A stretch of 64,000 nt of DNA, from assembly GCA_905221605.1 (NCBI GenBank), contig CAJNDS010001824.1, positions 1-64,000 of the forward strand. Direction: 5' to 3'. Below, one piece after another: positions 1 through 7,664 of the stretch. Numbering within the stretch: position 1 is the first letter of the stretch; each line of letters starts with the position of its first letter. Source of the stretch: Symbiodinium natans. Taxonomy: Eukaryota > Sar > Dinophyceae > Suessiales > Symbiodiniaceae. The notes under the pieces are model-generated. The model did no database searches. It was given only the letters and a program-made list of their open reading frames with translations, and was not told the DNA's origin. The position numbers and the translations under genes are program-made.

Positions 1-212
1 TCTTCTCTATTTATTCCGAGCATCGCGCCCTCAATAGTGCGATGACCACAATTCAAATGTCCCATATATTCACGACAAGTATGGCAGACGCGTTCATCCG
101 CCAAAGTATAAATACTCTCCAACAAATCATGGCTATTCAATGGGGACACATAACGATTCGCACCTAATCGTGAAGCACTGGCTCCGGCAAATGCTTGGGA
201 TTGAAAAGCTAA
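1..212 (-). CDS. Short open frame of unknown function, cut by the window edge
   Basis: On the minus strand a frame is open from about 212 down to the window start (about 70 codons) after a TAA at 213-215. It contains a Cys/His cluster (VCHTCREYMGHLNCGH, spacing C-x2-C-x5-H-x2-C-x-H) that could bind metal, followed by RTIEGAMLGINRE. I do not recognise the family. It has no obvious start codon before the internal Met near 65, so it may be an exon or a relic. It lies in the flank into which the retrotransposon inserted, so it could be part of an older, interrupted element or gene. A chance open frame is possible at this length. Confidence 0.22.
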
Positions 213-242
213 TTATGGCAATGCCCAAGGCTAAGCGTCTAC

Positions 243-259
243 ATATAGATGGGAAAACA
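243..259. repeat. Left target-site duplication of the retrotransposon (17 bp)
   Basis: The 17 bases ATATAGATGGGAAAACA are identical to 7648-7664. The two copies flank a two-ORF retroelement with an A-run directly before the right copy. This is the footprint expected of target-primed reverse transcription. Confidence 0.9.
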
Positions 260-359
260 AAGGGTTGTGGTTCAAGGAAACTACAGCGCGGCCCCAGGGT
301 CTCCCACTTGCAGCTGCCTACACGTGGCGGGCCTTGTGTGCCCGGTAAGGGGTAGCCGA

Positions 360-2036
360 ATGCTGCATTTGCTTGTGTCGCTTGGTATCGTCTTTGTGTT
401 TCTCTCTTGGGGCTTACTCCCTGAGGAGAAGTTATGTAGAAATCGCGTTAGTTCTGCAAGTGGGGGGCGTAGTTTGCTCCAGTATCGAATGGCATCCTCG
501 ACCGGTGTGCGCTTCGCTGTAAGAACAGCTCCGTGGGAAAGCAAAGGCCAATCTAAGGGCTTAGAACTTGCTGCGGTGTCAGAGTTACAGTTGGCCACAG
601 GACATTCGATTGAAGCATTGTCATCAGTCAGCGCCGATCAGATTCATGAGGCTGTGTCAGGATGGTGCTTCGCGAATTTCAACACCGCCAAGAGCGTGCT
701 AGAACTTCGGACTTCGTCGACTTTTGTGCTCATCCTCAAAGGGTTCATCGCAGATAGGCTTGAGTCCATGGGATGTGAGAAGGCGCGGGTGTCACAAATC
801 GTTCTTTCGGTCCATGACCACAGGCAATGCAAATCAGAACCGCGTGCCGTGACGCTTCTGAATCTGTCATTCGATGAGATGGACTTTGTGGGGCTGTGCA
901 CGGGAGACTCAGCTATTGAGATGACTCCGACAGATACCATTCCCATTTTGGCCGAGATACGGCAATCGGACACTGAGCCAGAAGCATGGGCCACATATGG
1001 TACAGTCGCATCCTTTGACACGTACATCGCCACCATCCTTCAATCTATTGGAGTTACCAACAGCTCAGTGGCGCATAAAACAGTGGAGAAGCAGGGCTAT
1101 TTCTGCAAACGGATTCAGGTGCCTCGTGTCTGTCGTGACGCGCTGTACATGAGGAGCGGGTTTTTCGGCATTCAGTTCAAGCCGTTGCGCCATCCCAACG
1201 ATCCTTTGGAGGAAGGATTGGAGGTCATTAGAGCCGAGGGCAACAACTCCCTCATGAGTGTGGCCAAGCAGCTTGAGTCGACTACGGGCTTCCTGGGTTG
1301 CTTCTCCTCAATGGGCACAGTTTATGTGCGAGCCAAAGATGACGACATTGCAACCATTCGCAAGGTGCTTTTCCCCGACTCTACACGTTTCAACGCAGAG
1401 AATTGGGGAATGAAAGCCAAGTTTCGCTACAAGGTCATGGGCTTTCCAGCTGGCATTACGCCAGTCAAAGCCTTCCAGACGCTTCAGGACATGGGGTGGA
1501 TTGTCATTCCGGGACTTGTTGTTCATGCTAGTGAGCTGGCTACCGTCTACGTCTCGGCGGATGAACGGCCGCCCCACACAAAGTTTCATACAACCCAAGG
1601 CATCATCCAAATTTCGGAGGCTGAGAGAGCGGCCCGTCAGAAAGTGCAGATACGCCCAGTCAAAGCGCCAGAGTCGGACACGTCTGGGGTAGCTTCGTCC
1701 AGATCTTCGTCAACGACCGATCCGTGGTCCAAATGGGATCCTTGGAAGGGTGCTAAGTCCCAGGAGGTTAGCAGCCCGACAGTGCAGCCGTGTTCTCTCC
1801 AATCTAGGGTGGTCGAGCTTGAGAAGAAAATGCAGGGTGTCCATCAAAGCATCGGGAAGTTGCAGGATGAACAGGCATTGACTCGAACGAAGTTGGACCA
1901 CATGGCTGAAAAGAATTCGTCGGGGTTTGCTACCTTGATGGAAATGATTTCGGAGCTGAAGGAGATGCAAGGCGGCTCGTCGCGACAGAGTACCCCTGTC
2001 CGCAGTCCTCCTTTCAAAGCCGCGCGTAGTGAGTAG
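360..2036 (+). CDS. Retrotransposon ORF1 protein (putative RNA-binding, coiled-coil)
   Basis: The frame is open from 249, but that ATG is in the target-site duplication, so I take 360, the first ATG inside the element (558 residues). A second in-frame ATG at 489 (MASSTGVRF) has G at +4 and would remove a hydrophobic N-terminus, so it is a serious alternative. The middle of the protein is a mixed alpha/beta sequence of no family I recognise. It is followed by a Ser/Thr/Trp-rich linker (about 1680-1760) and a C-terminal heptad-type coiled coil (about 1797-1960, from SRVVELEKKMQGV to MEMISELKEMQ). ORF1 proteins of LINEs usually multimerise through a coiled coil and bind element RNA as a chaperone in the RNP. 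That role is inferred here from position and the coiled coil. I see no CCHC knuckle. It lies directly upstream of ORF2 on the same strand. Confidence 0.8.
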   Translation: MLHLLVSLGIVFVFLSWGLLPEEKLCRNRVSSASGGRSLLQYRMASSTGVRFAVRTAPWESKGQSKGLELAAVSELQLATGHSIEALSSVSADQIHEAVSGWCFANFNTAKSVLELRTSSTFVLILKGFIADRLESMGCEKARVSQIVLSVHDHRQCKSEPRAVTLLNLSFDEMDFVGLCTGDSAIEMTPTDTIPILAEIRQSDTEPEAWATYGTVASFDTYIATILQSIGVTNSSVAHKTVEKQGYFCKRIQVPRVCRDALYMRSGFFGIQFKPLRHPNDPLEEGLEVIRAEGNNSLMSVAKQLESTTGFLGCFSSMGTVYVRAKDDDIATIRKVLFPDSTRFNAENWGMKAKFRYKVMGFPAGITPVKAFQTLQDMGWIVIPGLVVHASELATVYVSADERPPHTKFHTTQGIIQISEAERAARQKVQIRPVKAPESDTSGVASSRSSSTTDPWSKWDPWKGAKSQEVSSPTVQPCSLQSRVVELEKKMQGVHQSIGKLQDEQALTRTKLDHMAEKNSSGFATLMEMISELKEMQGGSSRQSTPVRSPPFKAARSE

Positions 2037-2281
2037 CATCAAAGGGTGGAAGCAATAGATCCGTCTGGTCCCCGGGTCGTGGTACCCTTCTACTTAGAAC
2101 TCTTCATGGCGGTTTTTCCACCCTTTGTAACCTGATGCTAGTGATAGTAAGATGGGCGTTGTTCATCTATAGAGGTGTGATTTACTCCTTGCTGGTGTCT
2201 TTTTTGTGTTGGTTTTGTTGGGTGTGGTTCTTCGGCAAAGTCCGCTCTCGTGCGTGCCGTAGGCATAGAGCTTAGTGCCGT
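2037..2281 (+). other. ORF1-ORF2 spacer inside the retrotransposon
   Basis: About 245 bp between the ORF1 stop and the first ATG of the ORF2 frame. It is T/G-rich, especially 2178-2235. No IRES or stop-start overlap can be recognised, so how ORF2 is translated is not evident. Confidence 0.55.
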
Positions 2282-5200
2282 GTGTATTGCTTGGCTGTTC
2301 TCTTTAGTTTCGCTGTGGGCGCCCATACAATTCATGCTCCGCAGGTCACATGTGCTGATAAGCGACCCTTGCGACTTTTGCCACTGAAAACTCCTGTGGT
2401 TGTCGCGTGGCCTGTGTGTGAGAATGGCTTGCATGTTTGGCTGACGCATTCGTTGCTATATGTTGGTACTTCACGTGCCTGTTTATCGTATTTGTCGTCA
2501 GCCAGCTCCGTCTCTCGTAGATGTTGCACGAAGGATCGATGTGTACATATGCCTCCTGATGTCTCTTTCTCTTGCTTCTCTTACTCTTGCTCTCTGTGTT
2601 TACCTCCTCTCTTTGACATCTTCTCCCCTTGTTTAGGTTACCCTGGGGAAGGACCCTTTAACATCCTCTCCATTAATGTTACGTCATGCCCCAAGCATTG
2701 GCAAGACCTTGTTGACATTCAAACTTTTCTCAATCTAGCCGACCCCATCGCCGCAGTATGTTTGCAGGAGTCTCGTATTCCACCGTCCAAGGTCAAGTCT
2801 TTACAAACCACTTTCTCTGACCATGGATGGTGCCTGCACGTTGGATACCAGCCTCCTGTAGTCCCAATTAGAACCCAGACGAAAGCAATTCGACAACAGC
2901 ATGGTGGAATCGCCATACTGACGCCAAAAGATGTGAGTGTTCGGACCGTGGAATTTAGTTCTGAGTGGTTGTCACTTCTCCCTTTCTGTCAGGTTATGTG
3001 GTATCCCCATGGCAGTGGTAGTAGTGGGTTTTACATCTTCAACTTGTACTTGCCTGCGCATGATTCTGCACGAGGGTTAAGGCGCGAAATCATGGAGAAA
3101 GCGTTTCAATTCGCTGCCACCTTGTCAGGCCCTGTTTGTATGTGTGGAGATTTCCAAGATCCCCCAGAGTGCAACGCAGCAGTCGCAGAAGCTATCTTTA
3201 AGGGTGGCTGGACCGATGCGTTGTTTGAGGTTGCGGCTATGTTCGGTAAAACTCCTGATTTCACCTATTCTGCTAGGAAAGATGGGTGGAGAGACCGTAA
3301 CCCCAAAGGCAAAACTAGGATTGACTTGTGGCTCCTGAGTCCGTCTTTCCTCCCTCTGTTGAAGAATGGTGGTGTTCACTACAATGCCCCATTTCCTGGT
3401 CATGCAGTAGTTTCCCTCAATGTGGACGCTGGCATGTTTCAAGCGCAGGCCTTCACCCTGAGTCCTCATAAGAAGTGGGATTTGCCCCCAATCCCTAAAG
3501 ACCAAGAGCAATGGGATGAACGGGATTCTCAGTGTATCCCCATCTTGATGTCCTGCATGGCTTCACTCACACAGGCGATTGAGGATCTGGACGTAGAAAG
3601 AGTTTGGAGCATTGCATGTCAAATTGCCACTGATATGCTTAACCATGTCACACAACAGAACGTGCCACCTACGCGAGGCTCAACCCCAAAGTTTAAGCTC
3701 AAAAAGCCCTTCGTGTCCCATGTTAATCCTCATGCCCCAGCTGCCCGTACTTCAAAAGCTAAACGTGTGATCCAGGAGGCCTTGGTACAATCGTCTAGAC
3801 ACCGGGATGGTTTAGCGATAGATCTTGTCACTTTCCAAAACACTATTGGCAATCTGCGCCGTTTGATCATCAGCCTGGGGTGTCCTGACATAGCGTTTCC
3901 TCCTGCTGTGGGCACAGTTGAAATGGAGGATTGGCTCAACTCGCTGAGTAGCTTTTGTTCCGATTTCAACTCCAAAATCAGTAGGAAGGTTGATGCTGAA
4001 AGGTTGAGGAAATGGAAAGAACGCATGAAGGTAAGTTCTGCAGCTGATAGAAAATTAGTGCATTCCTGGATCAAGGACCAACAGTCTTGCACCCCCAAAT
4101 GTTTTAGGAGGTCCGATGGTTCCATCACAGCATGCCCTCAAGAAATGCTTGACATGGTTACCTCGCGAATGGAAGAAATCTACAACACGCATAAGGGTAG
4201 GGATGTTCGCGGGATGATTGAGCATTTTCTCTTGAAGTACGCTCCAAGCATTGAAGCAAGGCGCTGTGCAGTTGAATGCCCCAAATTTGATCATCGCGAT
4301 GTGTTCAAACTTTTCCAAAAGCGCCCATCCTGTAAAGCCGCCGGCCTGGACGGCTGGCTCACGATTGAACTTAAGCATTTACCCCCTAGTGGGTGGTGGG
4401 CCTTCACAGCTGTTATGAAGCTGGCTGAGGCGACGGGGCAGTGGCCGAGGGTTATTAAACTTGTCTCTGTTGCCACTATCAGTAAGGGGCAAGGCACGTA
4501 TGATCCCACCCTCACGCGTGCCATAGGGATTTCTTCTGCAGTGTATTCTGTATGGTCGTCCTTGCGATTTAGGCAGCTTACCCCGTGGCATCTAAAGATT
4601 GCACCAGCTTCGCTGTATGGAGGTTTGAAGAATCGTAAGGCGTTGGATTCAGAGCTTGACTTCTCCACGGACATGCATGAGCATGAGGACACTATGTGTG
4701 CTGTGTTTGTTGATAGATATAAGTGTTTCGACTTAATCATTCCTGAAGTCGCGCTCAAAATTGCTCTTGAGCTAGGTCTCCCCCCTTCAATTTACAATGC
4801 CGCTTTAGGGTTTTACGCCAATCAGATCAAGTTCTTCAAAATTGGGCAGTTCTATGGAAGGAAGGTCATGTCGACAAATGCGGCAGTCCAAGGGTGTTCT
4901 TTATCAATCCTTATGGTGAACAGTATGTACTCAGTTCTTGCTCAGCATCTAGCCGACGTGTCGCCGGACAGCAGGTTCACCTCGTTTATTGATGATTGTA
5001 AAATTTGGACCGTTCAGACCGACACGGATCAGTTGAAGCTAGCTTTTGAAGCCCTCAGCAGCTTCGATGATGCTATCGGGCAACAAATTAACGAAACAAA
5101 GTCCACTGTGTTATCCAAATTTCAGAAGAAGGCGGCACGCTTCTTGAGAGACGTGGGTCGGCAGTTTCCCTCAAAAAAGACTGTGAAATCTCTTGGTTGC

Positions 5201-7546
5201 TCACACACGGTTGGCAAGAAGCGGTGCGCCATATTCCAAGATCAGCGGGTTCACAAAGCAATCCGCACTGCAAGTAGAGTTTCCCACCTTCCATTACCTG
5301 AGAAGCAGAAGATCTTGCATACCCACTCTAATGTGCATTCCCAGTGGCTTTACGGAAGTGAACTGCAAGCCCCATCCAAACGTATGTTTCAAAGATTGCG
5401 GACAGCAGTAGTTGGCATATTCCATAAGAGGTCAAACTGCATGCGGTGCCCTTTTCATTTCCTGGCCACTTTTGGTGATATTTATGTAGACCCGTGGGCT
5501 GCTTGGGTTCTTCATAATCTGAATTGGGTCCGGTCTGAGTATTGGCGGGATCGTGACAGACTACGATCAGATCTGGTAAGGGTTCGTAGTCTGATGCGTG
5601 ACAGGCCCCCAAATTTGCCATTTCCGCTCACCTCAGGAGGGAGAGTAAATAACTTGTGCCACATTTTCCACCAACTTGGATGGAGAGTTGCCAGCCACGA
5701 TGAGTTCGTTGTCATACGCCAAAATGACGTGGACTTAAACTTGGTGATGGGCTCCCGGCACGAGTTCCAACAGGAACTTGCCAGATCCATACGCGCCTGG
5801 CTACTCCGACAGGCCCCAGATCGACAAGACTTTCGTCCGAAAGGACACACTTCACATGTTGACATTTATCGCACTCGATATTTGCTTGATTCCAGCTTTG
5901 CCGACAGGAACGACATGAAAATCCTCGAATCAATATTTGCTGAATTGCCACAGCCTTTTGAGCGAACACGTGCAATTTTACGCTCGCTTTTGTCGGGTTC
6001 AGTCTTCACAGGTCGCAGACTTCGGGCGGCTGGCAAAACGGAGTCTGACAAATGCAAGGCGTGTGGTCGGCCCGAAGATCACGATCATTTGTTTCGAAGT
6101 TGTCCGCGCATTGTGGCCAGTAAACCTTCTGGACCAGCTTTCGACACACTTCCTCATGATACGTGGTGCTCGGGAATTATGTTCGAGTCCCCTCAGATTG
6201 GGAATTGGCGGCGCCGGAAGGCTTCACAGCAAATAGACCTCGCGGATGACGCTCAGTTAAACATTGAAGCAGACTTTGCCTTCGTGGATGGCTCTTGCTT
6301 CTTTTCCAAATGGGCTCCCATTTCTTCGGCAGCTTCAGCTGTTGTCTTCCCAAATGGCACTACAGTAGTTCGGGAGGTTCCCGGACTTTACGCATCTTCA
6401 CAGAGGGCAGAGATCTGGGCGCTGGCGATAGCCATTCATCACAGTGTCGGTCCCATTAAAGTTGGTAGTGATTGTCAGGGTGTCGTAAATACTTTTTTGT
6501 GGTTAGACGCCAACGCTTGGAATTACGATTTGCTAAGTAAGGTCGATAACGCTGACTTGTGGAGTGTAGTCTCAGCTCAGATGGCTAGGCGTACTGGTCT
6601 GGTCACCGTGTTTAAAGTTAAGGCCCATGTGTCTACAGACTACAAACACCAGCCAGCGTTGTGGACTGATTTGAATGCTAAAGCAGACGCTGCTGCTAAG
6701 CAAGCAGCGCGCGCAAAGTATGAAGCTGCCTGTAAGCAGTTTGAACCTGAACTGGTTGATGGCGTTGTTTTGCATGTTCATCTTGTTAAAGTGTTGTTCG
6801 ACAGGTTTCAGCAATTCGCAGCTGAGATTTCAAATGATGCTCCCATGCAAAGAACAAGCCCTGGTAGTTCGCAGCGTAGACGTATCTGGGGTAAGCAAAG
6901 TGTTTCATGTCCCACTAGTTCTAAGCCGTCTTTTCATGAAGACAGCCTTAAAAGTTTCGTCAACCTGTTTAAGCAAGGCTTGCCGATTGACGGAGGTGTT
7001 TGGGACGACGTCATGAGGGCTTATCCCAGATACGCTTATGCGCGTAAAGAAGTCATCATCACGAGTAGAATAGACCTTCACGTCGCGATGGAGGATATCT
7101 CATGGGGGAATACTATTAAGAACATCCCAGCCATGCGGCTTGTGTTAAACTTTGTTCTTACTTCCCAATGGTATTTTCCTGAAGGGCAATCTTCTACGCG
7201 ACAGTCGTGGGTCGAACTAGTCTGCGAATTCGTCGCGAGGTATGGGTTCGTAGGTGGCTTTGTGACGAAAGGGATGCCCATGTCACGTATGACCCGTAAG
7301 TTGAAAACTTACGTTGTGAAAGTGTTCGAAGCAGCTGGACATCCCATTCAGACAGTGAGTCGAATATCCCATCTTCGTGATTTCTTTGGAGGCGATGTGG
7401 CCGGTTTGGTTGGCAGTATGAGATTGAACCATCCCAATCATGTTTGGGCAACGCTTATTTCTGCTGCGCTCGATCCTGGCAAAAGGCCTTGTGGGCAGCG
7501 ACAAGCGAATGCCCGTTGGATTCCTGATTTCCTTTCCCCAGTCTGA
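2282..7546 (+). CDS. Retrotransposon ORF2: APE endonuclease, reverse transcriptase and RNase H polyprotein
   Basis: This 1754-residue polyprotein nicks target DNA, copies element RNA and removes the template. Residue numbers are approximate. Endonuclease (126-380): NILSINVTS, LQES (160), a GDFQ variant of GDFN (289), RID (346) and PGH in place of SDH (372). Reverse transcriptase (about 650-980): KAAGLDGW (688), motif A FVDRYKCFD (809), motif B VQGCSLSIL, motif C FIDD (902), then INETKST. A Cys/His knuckle follows (CKACGRPEDHDHLFRSC, 1257). RNase H (1330-1475) keeps the acidic set: FVDGS, QRAEIW, GSDCQ, KAH and NAKAD. About 280 residues beyond RNase H match nothing I know. The first 89 residues are Cys/Ser/Leu-rich and may not be translated; Met90 (2549) is an alternative start just before the endonuclease. 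There are no internal stops, so the protein is probably functional. Confidence 0.9.
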   Translation: MYCLAVLFSFAVGAHTIHAPQVTCADKRPLRLLPLKTPVVVAWPVCENGLHVWLTHSLLYVGTSRACLSYLSSASSVSRRCCTKDRCVHMPPDVSFSCFSYSCSLCLPPLFDIFSPCLGYPGEGPFNILSINVTSCPKHWQDLVDIQTFLNLADPIAAVCLQESRIPPSKVKSLQTTFSDHGWCLHVGYQPPVVPIRTQTKAIRQQHGGIAILTPKDVSVRTVEFSSEWLSLLPFCQVMWYPHGSGSSGFYIFNLYLPAHDSARGLRREIMEKAFQFAATLSGPVCMCGDFQDPPECNAAVAEAIFKGGWTDALFEVAAMFGKTPDFTYSARKDGWRDRNPKGKTRIDLWLLSPSFLPLLKNGGVHYNAPFPGHAVVSLNVDAGMFQAQAFTLSPHKKWDLPPIPKDQEQWDERDSQCIPILMSCMASLTQAIEDLDVERVWSIACQIATDMLNHVTQQNVPPTRGSTPKFKLKKPFVSHVNPHAPAARTSKAKRVIQEALVQSSRHRDGLAIDLVTFQNTIGNLRRLIISLGCPDIAFPPAVGTVEMEDWLNSLSSFCSDFNSKISRKVDAERLRKWKERMKVSSAADRKLVHSWIKDQQSCTPKCFRRSDGSITACPQEMLDMVTSRMEEIYNTHKGRDVRGMIEHFLLKYAPSIEARRCAVECPKFDHRDVFKLFQKRPSCKAAGLDGWLTIELKHLPPSGWWAFTAVMKLAEATGQWPRVIKLVSVATISKGQGTYDPTLTRAIGISSAVYSVWSSLRFRQLTPWHLKIAPASLYGGLKNRKALDSELDFSTDMHEHEDTMCAVFVDRYKCFDLIIPEVALKIALELGLPPSIYNAALGFYANQIKFFKIGQFYGRKVMSTNAAVQGCSLSILMVNSMYSVLAQHLADVSPDSRFTSFIDDCKIWTVQTDTDQLKLAFEALSSFDDAIGQQINETKSTVLSKFQKKAARFLRDVGRQFPSKKTVKSLGCSHTVGKKRCAIFQDQRVHKAIRTASRVSHLPLPEKQKILHTHSNVHSQWLYGSELQAPSKRMFQRLRTAVVGIFHKRSNCMRCPFHFLATFGDIYVDPWAAWVLHNLNWVRSEYWRDRDRLRSDLVRVRSLMRDRPPNLPFPLTSGGRVNNLCHIFHQLGWRVASHDEFVVIRQNDVDLNLVMGSRHEFQQELARSIRAWLLRQAPDRQDFRPKGHTSHVDIYRTRYLLDSSFADRNDMKILESIFAELPQPFERTRAILRSLLSGSVFTGRRLRAAGKTESDKCKACGRPEDHDHLFRSCPRIVASKPSGPAFDTLPHDTWCSGIMFESPQIGNWRRRKASQQIDLADDAQLNIEADFAFVDGSCFFSKWAPISSAASAVVFPNGTTVVREVPGLYASSQRAEIWALAIAIHHSVGPIKVGSDCQGVVNTFLWLDANAWNYDLLSKVDNADLWSVVSAQMARRTGLVTVFKVKAHVSTDYKHQPALWTDLNAKADAAAKQAARAKYEAACKQFEPELVDGVVLHVHLVKVLFDRFQQFAAEISNDAPMQRTSPGSSQRRRIWGKQSVSCPTSSKPSFHEDSLKSFVNLFKQGLPIDGGVWDDVMRAYPRYAYARKEVIITSRIDLHVAMEDISWGNTIKNIPAMRLVLNFVLTSQWYFPEGQSSTRQSWVELVCEFVARYGFVGGFVTKGMPMSRMTRKLKTYVVKVFEAAGHPIQTVSRISHLRDFFGGDVAGLVGSMRLNHPNHVWATLISAALDPGKRPCGQRQANARWIPDFLSPV

Positions 7547-7647
7547 CTCTTGTTCTCTCCATCTCCCTCTTCATCGATCCTCAGACATGTCGCTAATTCA
7601 GCCACTTCGACGCTCGTGAGGCTTAGAAGTAAGTGTCGGTAAAAAAA
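7547..7647 (+). other. Retrotransposon 3' untranslated region and A-tail
   Basis: About 95 bp of pyrimidine-rich sequence after the ORF2 stop, then GTCGGT and a run of A at 7641-7648, immediately before the right target-site duplication. A short A-tail supports target-primed reverse transcription from a polyadenylated or A-rich 3' end. Confidence 0.75.
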
Positions 7648-7664
7648 ATATAGATGGGAAAACA
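7648..7664. repeat. Right target-site duplication of the retrotransposon (17 bp)
   Basis: Identical to 243-259. The first A is shared with the A-tail, so the exact boundary is uncertain by one or more bases. Confidence 0.9.

Larger units (their letters stand above)
260..7647 (+). mobile_element. LINE-like non-LTR retrotransposon, apparently near full length
   Basis: The element is about 7.4 kb, bounded by identical 17-bp direct repeats, and ends in a run of A (7641-7648, the last A shared with the duplication). It has no long terminal repeats. It carries ORF1 (coiled-coil protein) and ORF2 (APE-type endonuclease, reverse transcriptase, Cys/His motif, RNase H), separated by about 250 bp. This is the layout of I/R1/Tad-like LINEs; I cannot assign the clade. 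Both ORFs are uninterrupted and the duplications are perfect, so insertion looks recent. The ATG at 249 lies in the flanking duplication, so it is not part of the element. The first ATG inside the element is at 360. Confidence 0.9.

Noticed and set aside
249-359. N-terminal 37 codons of the ORF1 frame starting at the ATG at 249
   Set aside because: That ATG lies inside the left target-site duplication, which also occurs after the element, so it is host sequence and not part of the retrotransposon's own transcript.
260-7647. LTR retrotransposon
   Set aside because: No terminal repeats, integrase or protease; endonuclease and RT motifs plus the A-tail and target duplication indicate a non-LTR element.
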